Of a stretch of 64,000 nucleotides of DNA, positions 46,129 to 55,455 are shown one piece after another. The notes below the pieces were generated by a model. That model had not been told where the DNA came from and did no database searches. It was given only the letters and a program-made list of their open reading frames with translations. Numbering within the stretch: position 1 is the first letter of the stretch; each line of letters opens with the position of its first letter. The DNA comes from Azospirillum agricola. GTDB lineage: Bacteria; Pseudomonadota; Alphaproteobacteria; Azospirillales; Azospirillaceae. A program made the position numbers and the translations under genes. The DNA lies in the NCBI RefSeq assembly GCF_017876095.1, contig NZ_JAGINM010000011.1, positions 62,001 through 126,000 of the forward strand, written 5' to 3'.

Positions 46129-47526
46129 TCAAGCGTCGGAAGCGAAATTCGACGGGGCGCCGGAACGGGTGTGAGGGCTCAGCGGGTCGTCGTCCAGGAT
46201 GCCCCAGGCGCGCAGCGCCCGCGTCAGCCCGATCCACAGCAGGATCGGCAGCAGCGAGAAGAAGCCGAACTTCACGATGGTGATGTTGCCGTCGCGGAAC
46301 CATTGCAGCGACAGCGGCAGGAAGGCGCAGTAGAACAACACCGCGTATCGGTTGAGGAAGCCGCTGGTCCAGAACCAGCGGTGCAGCCGCCCGAGGATCA
46401 GCCCGACCGCCACCATGGTGACGAGCATGCCGATCCATCCCCCGCTCATCCAGCCGTCGCCGGGCAGCGAGGTGGTCAGGTTGGCGAAGTTGCCGTAATC
46501 GTGCAGCGACACCCATTTCAGCGGGTCGCCGACCGGCTTGTCGGGCCACAGCACGCGCGGGATCGGCTCGGTGAAGAGCTGGAGATACTGGGTGAACCAA
46601 GTGTAGGTCCCCGACTGCTCCGGCACCACCCACAGGATGAAGGCGAGGAAGTCGAAGTTCGCCAGATCCTGGTTGGCCAGCGCGTCGATGGCGCGGCCGC
46701 CGTCGCCGGCGGTGGCGCGGAACAGGCTCGACCAGCCGGCGTCGCCGGCCAGGATGTCGCGCAGCGCGCCGCGGTTGTTGCCCAGGATGTTGAACAGCGC
46801 CAGCACCGGCAGGGCGACGGCGACGTGCCACAGGCGGAACCAGCGGGTGCGCGTCCGGTACAGCACCAGCAGCACCAGCCCGAGGATGCCCATGATGATC
46901 GCCCAGCGCCCCCAGCCGAGATAGGCGCGGTAGGCGACGAAGGCGCCGAAGGGGATGAAGGACAGCGGGTGGAAGCGGCAGACCCAGATCACCCCCAGCG
47001 TCAGCGGCAGGCCCATCGAATGCGCCTCGGCGATGTAGCCGGTGGTGTTGGTGTAGATCGGCTGGCCGGTCAGCGGGTCGCGCTCCATCTGCACGTCGCC
47101 GCTGCCGGTGAAGCTGGCGCCCTGCTGCCGCTGGATCGCCGAATAGACCGCCAGCGGGGCGAGCAGCGCCGCCGTGGTGACGAAGGCGACGATGTCCACC
47201 TTGTCGAAGCGGAAATCGGGCGTGCGCGACAGGTCGGGCCGAACGTTGCCGGCCCAGCCGCAGGCCAGCGCGAAGGCGATCAGCGCCACCGAGCTGACCA
47301 TCAGCGTGAAGACGAACTGCTGCGCGTCGGGCCAGAAGCCGATGAACAGCCACACCTGATCGAAGTTGGCGGTGTGGACCAGGATCGGCCGCAGGACGAA
47401 GACCAGCCCGTGGAACACCAGATAGAGCGTCAGCGGGTGGAACATCGACGCGCTGCCGGTGCTGAGGAAGGCCACGGCGACCAGCAGCAGCACCAGCGTT
47501 TGCGCGATCAACGCGATTTCGATCAT
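46129..47526 (-). CDS. O-antigen/exopolysaccharide polymerase (Wzy-like)
   Basis: A 465-residue protein with about 12 hydrophobic segments and a large periplasmic loop (about 285-350, including TEPIPRVLWPDKPVG). The EPIPR..WPDKP motif is typical of the oligosaccharide repeat-unit polymerase group. Wzy proteins join repeat units at the outer face of the inner membrane. Context (flippase, Wzc-type kinase, glycosyltransferases) supports this. Confidence 0.82.
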   Translation of the reverse strand: MIEIALIAQTLVLLLVAVAFLSTGSASMFHPLTLYLVFHGLVFVLRPILVHTANFDQVWLFIGFWPDAQQFVFTLMVSSVALIAFALACGWAGNVRPDLSRTPDFRFDKVDIVAFVTTAALLAPLAVYSAIQRQQGASFTGSGDVQMERDPLTGQPIYTNTTGYIAEAHSMGLPLTLGVIWVCRFHPLSFIPFGAFVAYRAYLGWGRWAIIMGILGLVLLVLYRTRTRWFRLWHVAVALPVLALFNILGNNRGALRDILAGDAGWSSLFRATAGDGGRAIDALANQDLANFDFLAFILWVVPEQSGTYTWFTQYLQLFTEPIPRVLWPDKPVGDPLKWVSLHDYGNFANLTTSLPGDGWMSGGWIGMLVTMVAVGLILGRLHRWFWTSGFLNRYAVLFYCAFLPLSLQWFRDGNITIVKFGFFSLLPILLWIGLTRALRAWGILDDDPLSPHTRSGAPSNFASDA

Positions 47527-47732
47527 GCCGCGTCGGTCCTTGGGAGTGAAGGGGAGCGGGACGGTCCGGATAGGAGGAACGGCCAGCCTATACGCCAGGG
47601 TCCGGGGCTGGAGGGGTGCAGAGGGTGTGCGCCCTTCGCACCCGCGTCACTCCCTTCGCGCTTTTGCGCCTCTTCGGGGGATGGGGCAGCTTTCCCCTTC
47701 CTGCTCGGCCCTCCAGCTCGGGAGACACCCTC

Positions 47733-49574
47733 ATGACGCATCGGATGGCACCCCGGATGGCGCGTCGGACGATCCTGGCGCTGGTCGCGTTCCTGTCCCT
47801 GACCGCTCCGCTGCGGGCGGAGGATGCGGAAAGCATCGTCTCCCCCCAGGGGAACGACCAATGGTCGGGGCGGCTGGCCGATCCGGCGCCGGATGGGCGC
47901 GACGGCCCCTTCGCCACGCCGGCCCGCGCGCTGGAGGAGGCGCGGCGCGGCGGGCCGAACACCATCCGGCTGCGCGCCGGCACCTACGCGCTGACGGAGC
48001 CGCTGGTCGTCGGCGGGAATCTGTCAGGACTGCGCATCGCCGCCTATCTCAAGGAAACCCCGGTTCTGTCCGGCGGCGAGCGGATCGGCGGCGCGTCGGT
48101 CGATGACAAGGGCGTGCTGTCGGCGCCGCTGGCGCGCGACCCCGGCCTCGACGTGGCGCTGGCCGGCGTCCGGCTCGACGCCGCCCGCAGCGGCGATTTC
48201 GATCCCGCCGACCCGGTCCGCAGCGGCTGGTTCCCGGCGAAGGCCAGCAAGGACGATCCCAAATCGCCGGGCAGCAAGCGCAAGCTGCTCGTGCCGCCCG
48301 GCACGCTGCGCGCCGGCTGGGCCGGACCGGGGGTGCGGGCGCAGGCGCTCGACCGCGAGCGGCTGTCCGACGACCTGCTCGGCGTCGCCTCGACCGACCC
48401 GCGCGGCCTGCTGACCCTCGACCGGGACGGACAGTACCCCTACCGCGACGGCTCGACCGTCCGGCTGCTCGGGCATCCGGACTTCCTGAAGCACCCCGGC
48501 CAGTTCGCCTGGGACGCGAAGGCCAAGCGGCTCATGGTCCTGCCACCGAAGGAGCGCGCCGATGGTCGGGGCGAACTGGTGGTGGCGCGGCTCGGCGCGC
48601 TGATCCGCGTCGAGGGCGCCCGCGACGTCGCCATCGAGGGACTCGGCTTCGCCGACGTGCCGCAGGACGGCACCGCCATCCTGCTGAAGGGCGGCGGCGG
48701 ACACCGCGTCGCCGGCAACCGTTTCGCGCTGGTCGGGACCGCCGTGACACTCGACGGGACGGGCGGCAGCGAGATCGCCGGCAACCGCATGGACCATCTC
48801 GGGCGGTCGGGCGTCCAGCTGATGCCCGGCAGCGACGGCAACCGCATCCTCGGCAACCGCATGGCGAACATCGGCGAGGTGCGCTTCTTCGGCGGCGGGG
48901 TGATGGCGGCGGGGGTGAGGAACACGCTGATCGCCCACAACGACATCCGCCACGCCGCCCGCTACGGAATCTCGATCAAGAACTGGAACGAGCAGACGAA
49001 GAACGTCGACAACGTCGTCGAGTACAACCGCATCCGCGACACCGCCCGCCAGACCGCCGACGCCGGGGCCATCGAGACGCTGGGCCGCAGCGACATCGAC
49101 ACCCGCACGGTGATCCGCTTCAACGACATCCGCGACACCGGCGGGATCGCCACCGACGCGGCGGGCCAATGGCTGACCCGCTACAAGGGCTTCGGCATCT
49201 ATCTCGACGACCTGACCGACGGGGTGACGGTGGAGGGCAACCTGCTGGAGAACACCGGCATGGCGGCCATCTTCCTGCACGGCGGCGACGGCAATCGGGT
49301 GACCAACAACGTTGCACTGCTGACCGACCCGAAGGACCGCTTCCTACGGCTGGAATGGGTGCCGAGCGCCGGCAAGGCCGGCTTCATGCGCGACAACGTG
49401 GCGACCGGCAACATCGTCCAGGGCGTCCATGGGCCGGCGGCGAAGGACCAGCTGGTCAACAGCCTGAGCGGCGGCGAGTACCGGATCGAAGGGACGGTGA
49501 CCGGGCAGGTCGGCGAGCCGCTGCGCGGCGCGGCGATCCCGCGCGACCGGATCGGACCGGAAGGGATGAGGTGA
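47733..49574 (+). CDS. Secreted right-handed parallel beta-helix protein
   Basis: A 613-residue protein with signal peptide (TILALVAFLSLTAPLRAED). The start of the fold reads VSPQGNDQWSGRLADPAPDG and GPFATPARALEEARRG, the common opening of polysaccharide-lyase-like beta-helix proteins. From about 290 onward short repeats with N-R-I/M and G-N-R strands form the helix (EIAGNRMDHLGRSGVQLMPG, NRIRDT). It may cut or modify the exopolysaccharide in the periplasm. It is the only plus-strand gene in the cluster. The catalytic residues cannot be named. Confidence 0.85.
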   Translation: MTHRMAPRMARRTILALVAFLSLTAPLRAEDAESIVSPQGNDQWSGRLADPAPDGRDGPFATPARALEEARRGGPNTIRLRAGTYALTEPLVVGGNLSGLRIAAYLKETPVLSGGERIGGASVDDKGVLSAPLARDPGLDVALAGVRLDAARSGDFDPADPVRSGWFPAKASKDDPKSPGSKRKLLVPPGTLRAGWAGPGVRAQALDRERLSDDLLGVASTDPRGLLTLDRDGQYPYRDGSTVRLLGHPDFLKHPGQFAWDAKAKRLMVLPPKERADGRGELVVARLGALIRVEGARDVAIEGLGFADVPQDGTAILLKGGGGHRVAGNRFALVGTAVTLDGTGGSEIAGNRMDHLGRSGVQLMPGSDGNRILGNRMANIGEVRFFGGGVMAAGVRNTLIAHNDIRHAARYGISIKNWNEQTKNVDNVVEYNRIRDTARQTADAGAIETLGRSDIDTRTVIRFNDIRDTGGIATDAAGQWLTRYKGFGIYLDDLTDGVTVEGNLLENTGMAAIFLHGGDGNRVTNNVALLTDPKDRFLRLEWVPSAGKAGFMRDNVATGNIVQGVHGPAAKDQLVNSLSGGEYRIEGTVTGQVGEPLRGAAIPRDRIGPEGMR

Positions 49575-49582
49575 CGACCTTC

Positions 49583-49636
49583 CACCCCAATCCTTCCCCA
49601 ACCCTTCCCCGCTGGGCGGGGAGGGATCGGGTGGGA
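49583..49636. terminator. G+C-rich palindrome between convergent genes
   Basis: CCAACCCTTCCCCGC pairs with GCGGGGAGGGATCGG around TGG, with outer CCACCCC/GGTGGG extension. It lies between the beta-helix gene and the converging glycosyltransferase gene, where a bidirectional terminator is expected. It is of the same sequence type as 10350-10462. Confidence 0.55.
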
Positions 49637-49660
49637 GCACGGTCCGTCGCTTGAAAAGCT

Positions 49661-50818
49661 CTATCCCGCCACGCGCCGCTTGGCGCGGACGGCGGCGGCC
49701 GGGAGCGGCAGGGGGCCGGCGATGCGGTCGAGCAGCGCGTCCAGCCCGGAGCGTCCCGCCTCGAAGGCGACTCGGGCGCGGGTCAGCGCCTGTTCCGAGG
49801 CCGCCGCCAGCGCCTCGCGGTCGGCGCTCCAGGTGTCGAGGATCGGCAGCGCCGTGGCGACGAAATCGCCCTCCCGCGGCACCAGCCCCTCGTGCGGGAT
49901 GTCGGAGCCGATGCAGCCCCGCTCATGGGCCAGCACCGGCACGCCGGCGGCCATCGCCTCGAACAGCACCAGCGGCTGCGCCTCGTTGCGGTAGCGGGTG
50001 GGGAAGGCGAAGACGTCGATGTCGCGGTAGAAGGCGTCCTTGGCGGCGCCGCTCACCGGGCCGCGATACTCGACGGCGCCGTCGAAGGCCAGCAGGCCGG
50101 CGGCGACCAGCGCGTTGTCGCGCTGGCTCAGCCCGGGCCCGGCCAACACCAGCCGGGCGTCGACCCCGGCGACCTGGAGCGCGCGCAGCAGGGCGAACAG
50201 CGTGTCCAGCCCCTTGTCGGCGCACAGGTTCGACAGGTGGCCGATGCGCAGCGGGCCGACGCGCGGCGGCCGGGGCGCCAGGGCGGGCGGCGTGAAGATG
50301 GCGTTGGACATGGTCGTGCAGGTCCGCGCCGCCGGGTAGGTCCGCTGGAAGCGCAACTGCATGGCCGGGCACAGCAGCACATGGGTGCAGTCCGGCCCGG
50401 CGACCCGCGTCAGCAGCCGCATCCGCCAGGTCGGCTTGGCGATGGGGGCGAAGGAATGGTGGTGCAGGGTGCGCTCATAGCCGAGCAGCCGTGCCGTGCC
50501 GGCCAGAGCCGCCGTGTAGAGCGCGCCCCAGCCGGCGTCGACCGGCATGTAGAAGCGCCGGTCCGCCCGCCGCACCCCGGCGGCGAGCCGGCCCATGGTG
50601 CCGAGCACCCGCCCGATCTTGCGCCGGTGGTAGCCGAAGCCGCCGCCGTTCCAGCCGGGCGACAGGTCGGCGACCTCGACGCGCCCGCGCAGCCGCTCCC
50701 GCAGCCGGTCGAGCACCAGGGCGGTGACCCGGCTCATCCCGTCCACCGGCGGCGGCAGCCGGCCCGACACGACGACGTGGGGCGTCGCCGGGTGGGGGAA
50801 ACGGTCCGGGGCGCTCAT
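49661..50818 (-). CDS. Family 4-type glycosyltransferase
   Basis: A 385-residue GT-B glycosyltransferase. The N-terminus HVVVSGRLPPPVDGMSRVTA is that of GT4-like enzymes. The C-terminal donor-binding half has GHLSNLCADKGLDTLFALLR and NEAQPLVLFEAMAAGVPVLA, the latter matching the E-x7-E motif region loosely. Its start overlaps the next upstream gene's stop by four bases (ATGA). Sugar specificity is unknown. Confidence 0.85.
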   Translation of the reverse strand: MSAPDRFPHPATPHVVVSGRLPPPVDGMSRVTALVLDRLRERLRGRVEVADLSPGWNGGGFGYHRRKIGRVLGTMGRLAAGVRRADRRFYMPVDAGWGALYTAALAGTARLLGYERTLHHHSFAPIAKPTWRMRLLTRVAGPDCTHVLLCPAMQLRFQRTYPAARTCTTMSNAIFTPPALAPRPPRVGPLRIGHLSNLCADKGLDTLFALLRALQVAGVDARLVLAGPGLSQRDNALVAAGLLAFDGAVEYRGPVSGAAKDAFYRDIDVFAFPTRYRNEAQPLVLFEAMAAGVPVLAHERGCIGSDIPHEGLVPREGDFVATALPILDTWSADREALAAASEQALTRARVAFEAGRSGLDALLDRIAGPLPLPAAAVRAKRRVAG

Positions 50819-52029
50819 CCCTGGCTCCCGCTCAGCTGGCCGGAGGGCTGGGCCTCACGCTCCGTTGCCGGAGCTCTCTTGGGATCGCCTTTGGAGCCGC
50901 CCAACGCCGCCACCGCCCGCTCGACCGATTCGGCGAAGAAGTCGGAGTCGGCCAGCGCCTGGAAGGGGCGGCCGTTCAGGCTCAGGCGCCGCCATTCCTC
51001 CTCGCTGCCGGCGACCGACAGCATGTAGCGGGCCAGCCCCTCCGGGTTGTCGGGCTCGACGATGTGGCCGTTCAGCCCGCTGCGGATCAGCACGTCGCGG
51101 GCGCCGCACTGGTCGGACAGGATGGTCGGCACGCCCATGGCCAGCGCCTCGTTCACGACCAGCCCGAACTGCTCCTCCAGCGAGGGCAGCAGCAGGCAGA
51201 GCGTCGAGCCGAGCGTCTCGGCGATGCCCTTCTCCTGGAGGAAGCCACGGAAGAGGATATGGCCGTCCAGGCCGCGCTTGCTCACCTCGGCGCGCAGGTC
51301 GCTCTCCAGCGGGCCGGAGCCGCACAGGTGCAGCGGCCGCGCCGCGCCGCCGGCCAACCGTCGGTAGAGGTCGTAGGCCTCGACCGCCCGGAACAGGTTC
51401 TTCTTCGGCACGAAGCGGGCGATGATCGTGAAGTGGCGGTCGGCGAAGGGCACGCCGCCCGGCGCCGGATCCATCCCCGACAGCCGGCGGATGCGGTCGA
51501 GCGACAGCGTGTCATAGCCGATGAACAGCCGGTCCTTGGGCAGGCCCAGCAGGCGGAAATAATCGACCGTGCGGTGGCTGCCGCCGATGCCCGCCTGATA
51601 GGGGGCGTAGAAGACGCTCTTGACCAGCTCGCGCCACAGGATGCGCGGCTTGTCGTCGTATTTCGACGCGTTCATGTTGATGACCTTGCGGCCCATCAGC
51701 CGCAGCGTCGTGGCCAGCGCGAAGACGTCGGCGTCCTCGTAATGGCAGAGGAAGACGTAGCGGGCATCCGCCTTGCGGCATTCGCGCAGCAGGGCGCGGT
51801 AGACCGTGGCCTTGGACAGGTCGGCCTTCGATTGGCCGGGAAAAAGCGTGATCTTGCGGAAATTCTGGCCGCCGCCGGTCGAATCCCAGGCGTAGGTGTG
51901 CGACTTCGACCCGACCTCGAGCCCGACCACGTCGTAGAGGTGGCCGAGCCGGCGGCCGACCGCCTCCAGCCGGTCCATGTGGTAGGGACCGAACATCTCC
52001 CAACTGAAGACGAGCGCGGGTTTCGTCAT
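50815..52029 (-). CDS. Family 4 glycosyltransferase
   Basis: A 404-residue GT-B enzyme. The retaining GT4 motif is LPSLEEQFGLVVNEALAMGV (E-x7-E) near 305; the donor half begins FTIIARFVPKKNLFRAVEAY. The N-terminal half SWEMFGPYHMDRLEAVGRRL is less conserved, as usual for the acceptor side. It lies 3 bases after the neighbouring glycosyltransferase gene and overlaps the following one, indicating one operon. Confidence 0.88.
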   Translation of the reverse strand: MTKPALVFSWEMFGPYHMDRLEAVGRRLGHLYDVVGLEVGSKSHTYAWDSTGGGQNFRKITLFPGQSKADLSKATVYRALLRECRKADARYVFLCHYEDADVFALATTLRLMGRKVINMNASKYDDKPRILWRELVKSVFYAPYQAGIGGSHRTVDYFRLLGLPKDRLFIGYDTLSLDRIRRLSGMDPAPGGVPFADRHFTIIARFVPKKNLFRAVEAYDLYRRLAGGAARPLHLCGSGPLESDLRAEVSKRGLDGHILFRGFLQEKGIAETLGSTLCLLLPSLEEQFGLVVNEALAMGVPTILSDQCGARDVLIRSGLNGHIVEPDNPEGLARYMLSVAGSEEEWRRLSLNGRPFQALADSDFFAESVERAVAALGGSKGDPKRAPATEREAQPSGQLSGSQG

Positions 52030-52032
52030 GGC

Positions 52033-53289
52033 TCATTCTCCGTGGGATTGTTGGGTGAGAAGCGTGGCGTAGCGGTCGAGCGCCACCGCACGGGTGGCGT
52101 TGCCCTCCACCCAGGCGCGGCCTCGGCGTCCCATGGCGGTGGCGAGCGCGCGGTCCTTGAGCAGCCGCGCCACCGCCTGCGCCAGCGCCAGCGGCTCGTC
52201 GGGCGGGGTGCAGAGGAAGGCGCCGATCTCCGCCTCCAGCGCCGACAGGGCCGAGCCGGGCAGGCAGGTCGCGACGAAGGGCCGCCCGGCCGCCAGGATC
52301 GTCACCGCCTTGCCGGGCATGGCGAAGGCCGCCCCCTCCGGCCGCTGCGGCACGAGATGGACGTCGCCCTCGGCCAGCGCCTCGTTCAGCCGGTCCTTGG
52401 GCGCCAGGGGGGAGAATTGGAGGTTGGTCAGGGCCATGGCGGCGGCCTGGGCCTTCAGTTCCTCCTCCAGCCCGCCCTGGCCGCGCAGCAGCACGCGCGC
52501 CTCGGGCATCAGCGCCGCCAGATGGCGGGCCATGTCGAGCACCTGCTCCAACCCCTGCTTGCGGGCGAAGGCGCCGCTGTAGAGCGCGGTCGGCGGCTGG
52601 TCGGGACGGGGCAGGGGGTGCACCGCGTCGGCGTCGACGTGGGGCGGGATGACGGTGATCGGCCGGGTCACGCCCAGTTCGCGCAGCACCGCCCGCATCG
52701 GGTCCGACAGCACGACGATGGCGTCGGCGCGGTTCAGCGCGGCGCGCTCCAGGGCGCGGATCGCCTTGACCGCCGCCTTGCCGCCCATGCCAAGGGCGCC
52801 CGCCAGCCCCGACTGGATGTCGTGGACGATGGCGACGTGCCGTCCGCCGGGGGCGGTGAAGCGGTCGGCCAGCGCGACGCTGAGGATCGACGGGCAGAGC
52901 GACAGCACGGCGCCGTGCCGGCCGACACGGCCCTTGGCGAGCGCCGACGCGAAGCCGGCGTGCAGCACGCCCTCGTGCAGCAGCCGCGCCTTCATGCCGC
53001 CGCCGGCCGGCGGGATGGTGGTCAGCCGCTCGATGCGCACGCCGTTCACGGTCGTGCTGTCCTGGGCGCCGTCGGCGTAGCCGTCATAGACCTGGTTGCC
53101 CGGGTAGTTGGGGCGCGCGGTCAGCACCGTGGTGCCGCAGCCGGCCGCCGCGAAGGCGGTGGCGAGGTCGGTCATCATCGGCGCGCTGCCCGCCGGTTCC
53201 GGCCAGTAGCTCTGGGCGACCAGCAACAGCTTCGGCGGCACCGCCGCCGCGAGGCGCGGCTGGCGGAGGAGCGAGGACTCGTCCGGCAT
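52033..53289 (-). CDS. WbuB/WcaI-like glycosyltransferase
   Basis: A 418-residue GT4 enzyme of the WbuB/WcaI type: LLVAQSYWPEPAGSAPMMTD and TVLTARPNYPGNQVYDGY are the family's N-terminal signatures. The C-terminal half has ALYSGAFARKQGLEQVLDMA and FAMPGKAVTILAAGRPFVAT. WbuB-type enzymes often transfer acetylated aminosugars such as L-FucNAc, and WcaI fucose; the sugar here is not known, though GDP-fucose synthase is adjacent. The start at 53289 is 5 bases after the fcl stop. Confidence 0.88.
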   Translation of the reverse strand: MPDESSLLRQPRLAAAVPPKLLLVAQSYWPEPAGSAPMMTDLATAFAAAGCGTTVLTARPNYPGNQVYDGYADGAQDSTTVNGVRIERLTTIPPAGGGMKARLLHEGVLHAGFASALAKGRVGRHGAVLSLCPSILSVALADRFTAPGGRHVAIVHDIQSGLAGALGMGGKAAVKAIRALERAALNRADAIVVLSDPMRAVLRELGVTRPITVIPPHVDADAVHPLPRPDQPPTALYSGAFARKQGLEQVLDMARHLAALMPEARVLLRGQGGLEEELKAQAAAMALTNLQFSPLAPKDRLNEALAEGDVHLVPQRPEGAAFAMPGKAVTILAAGRPFVATCLPGSALSALEAEIGAFLCTPPDEPLALAQAVARLLKDRALATAMGRRGRAWVEGNATRAVALDRYATLLTQQSHGE

Positions 53290-53294
53290 CGGTC

Positions 53295-54263
53295 TCACTC
53301 CGCCGCCTGGGTGACGGAGGGGGCGGGAGCCGGGGGAGCGGCGTGCTCCAGGAACCAGTCGTAGGTCCGCCTCAGCCCCTCCTCCAGCCCGACCTTGGGC
53401 CGCCAGCCGGTGGCGAACAGGCGCGACACGTCCATCAGCTTGCGCGGGTGGCCGTCCGGCTTGTCGAGGTCGTGGCCGAGCGTGCCGGGGTAGCCGACGG
53501 TCTCGCGGATCAGGCAAGCGAGGTCGCCGATGGCGATGTCCTCGCCGGGGCCGACATTGACGATCTCCCCGGAGTCGTAATGCTCCATCAGGTGCAGGCA
53601 GGCGTCGGCCATGTCGTCGACGTAGAGGAACTCGCGGCGCGGCGTGCCGGTGCCCCACAGCGTCACCGTCGGGTCGCCCGCCATCTTGGCGTCGTGGAAG
53701 CGGCGGATCATGCCGGGCAGCGCGTGCGAGGTCTCCGGCTCGAAATGGTCGCCGGGGCCGTAGAGGTTGGACGGCATGGCGCAGATGGCGTTGAAGCCGT
53801 ACTGCTTGCGGTAGGCCTGGCACATGGTGATGCCGGCGATCTTGGCGACGGCGTAGGGCTTGTTGCTCGGCTCCATCGGGCCGGACAGCAGCGCCTCCTC
53901 CCTGATCGGCTGCTCGGCGTGCTTGGGGTAGAGGCAGGAGGAACCGAGGAACAGCAGCTTCTTAACGCCGGCGCGCCAGGCGGCGTCGATGACGTTGGTC
54001 TGGATCAGCAGATTGTCGCGAATGAACTCGGCCCCGCTGCGCTCGTTGGCGAGGATGCCGCCGACCTTGGCGGCGGCGAGGATGACGTGCTCGATCCCCT
54101 CGCGGTCGAAGAAGGCGCGCACGGCGGCCTGGTCGGTGAGGTCGAGCTGCGAGCGGTCGCGGAGCACGAGGTCGGTGTACCCGGCCTCCGCCAGCCGCCG
54201 CAGAATGGCCGAGCCGACGAGGCCCCGATGGCCGGCGACGAAAATACGGCTGTTGCGGTCCAT
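53295..54263 (-). CDS. fcl: GDP-L-fucose synthase
   Basis: Fcl converts GDP-4-keto-6-deoxy-D-mannose to GDP-L-fucose by epimerisation and NADPH reduction. The Rossmann motif is VAGHRGLVGSAILRRL near residue 9; SSCLYP and the catalytic Tyr/Lys in NKPYAVAKIAGITMCQAYR follow, then the conserved CAMPSNLYGPGDHF. The 322-residue length is typical. GDP-mannose 4,6-dehydratase (gmd), which makes its substrate, is not in the window. Confidence 0.95.
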   Translation of the reverse strand: MDRNSRIFVAGHRGLVGSAILRRLAEAGYTDLVLRDRSQLDLTDQAAVRAFFDREGIEHVILAAAKVGGILANERSGAEFIRDNLLIQTNVIDAAWRAGVKKLLFLGSSCLYPKHAEQPIREEALLSGPMEPSNKPYAVAKIAGITMCQAYRKQYGFNAICAMPSNLYGPGDHFEPETSHALPGMIRRFHDAKMAGDPTVTLWGTGTPRREFLYVDDMADACLHLMEHYDSGEIVNVGPGEDIAIGDLACLIRETVGYPGTLGHDLDKPDGHPRKLMDVSRLFATGWRPKVGLEEGLRRTYDWFLEHAAPPAPAPSVTQAAE

Positions 54264-54295
54264 GCGCGCCGTCTCCTTGGTGATTTGGTTTCACT

Positions 54296-54400
54296 TGCCC
54301 CCACCCCGACCCTCCCCCGCTGGGCGGGGGAGGGAGCCTTCCGGAAAGGCGACGGCAATCCCCTCCCCTGCGGAGCGGGGGAGGGTTCAGGGTGGGGGCA
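54296..54400. repeat. G+C-rich palindromic intergenic repeat
   Basis: Left arm TGCCCCCACCCCGACCCTCC and right arm GGAGGGTTCAGGGTGGGGGC are near-exact complements, with inner arms CCTCCCCCGC and GCGGGGGAGG. It fills the gap between the epimerase gene and fcl and could modulate read-through. Confidence 0.75.
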
Positions 54401-54414
54401 CGGGTGCCGGCGCC

Positions 54415-55416
54415 TTACTCGGCCGCCTGACGCCCGAACCGTCCGGCGTCGGCCCGAGTCCGCGCGGCGTACCAGTCCACCACCCCCGGCAGGCCCTGCG
54501 CCAACGGGATGCGCGGCGTGTAGCCGAGCGCCGTCAGGCGGGAAATGTCCGGGCTGCGCCGGTCGGTGCCGCCGGGGGCGGCCGGGCCGGGGACGATCTC
54601 CGCCTCGCGGCCCAGGCAGGCGATGGTCCGGCGGGCGAGGTCGGCGATCGACACCTCCTCCGGGTTCCCGACATGGTAGACGCCGAGATGCGCACCGCGC
54701 CCGATCACCGCGATGATGCCGTCGACGGCGTCGTCGATGTGGACGAAGGCGCGGGTCTGGCGGCCGTCGCCCTGGATCGGGAAGGCGACCGGCCCGCCGC
54801 CGGGGCTGCGGTCCACCGCCTCCACCCCGCGCCGGACGAATTCGGGGATGACGTGCTCCCACCCCATGTCGGCGCCGTAGACGTTGTGCGGCCGGAAGAT
54901 CGCCACCCGGTCGAAGCCGGTGCGGCCCCAGTTCACCGCCAGCAGCTCCGAGATCAGCTTGGAGCCGCCGTAGCTGTAGCGCGCGTTCAGCACGTCCGGC
55001 ACGACCAGCGGCACCTCTTCCGGCGTCGGCACCTGCGGCGGCGTCTGGTAGGCCTCCGACGAGGAGGCGACCACCAGATCGCCGACCCCGTTCGCCCGGC
55101 AGGCGTCCAGCACGTTCAGCATGCCGCGCACGCCGACGTCGAGCACCACCTCCGGTTTCTCGTAGAAATGCCTGGTGCCGTTGACGGCGGCCAGATGCAG
55201 CACGCCGTCGACGCCCTTCACCGCCCGCGTCACCGCGTCGGCGTCGCGGATGTCGCCCTGGACGAACTCGACCGCGTCGAGCACGCCGTCCAGCCGGCCG
55301 GTGTGCCCGCGCGAGTTGTCGTCGAGCACGCGGACCGTGTGGCCGTCGCGGACCAGCCGCCGGACCAGCGCCGCGCCGATGAAGCCGCTGCCGCCGGTGA
55401 CGAGATAATGCGTCAT
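54415..55416 (-). CDS. NAD-dependent nucleotide-sugar epimerase/dehydratase
   Basis: A 333-residue extended short-chain dehydrogenase. The nucleotide site is YLVTGGSGFIGAALVRRL at the N-terminus, with VLDDNSRGHTGRL, VVASSSEAYQTP and catalytic Tyr/Lys in YSYGGSKLISELLAV. The pattern is of UDP-hexose 4-epimerases or dTDP-glucose dehydratases; the substrate cannot be fixed. It lies between the UDP-sugar dehydrogenase gene and fcl. Confidence 0.9.
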   Translation of the reverse strand: MTHYLVTGGSGFIGAALVRRLVRDGHTVRVLDDNSRGHTGRLDGVLDAVEFVQGDIRDADAVTRAVKGVDGVLHLAAVNGTRHFYEKPEVVLDVGVRGMLNVLDACRANGVGDLVVASSSEAYQTPPQVPTPEEVPLVVPDVLNARYSYGGSKLISELLAVNWGRTGFDRVAIFRPHNVYGADMGWEHVIPEFVRRGVEAVDRSPGGGPVAFPIQGDGRQTRAFVHIDDAVDGIIAVIGRGAHLGVYHVGNPEEVSIADLARRTIACLGREAEIVPGPAAPGGTDRRSPDISRLTALGYTPRIPLAQGLPGVVDWYAARTRADAGRFGRQAAE

Positions 55417-55455
55417 CCTCAGTTCCCCTCAGGCCAAATCGTCTCAGGCCAAATC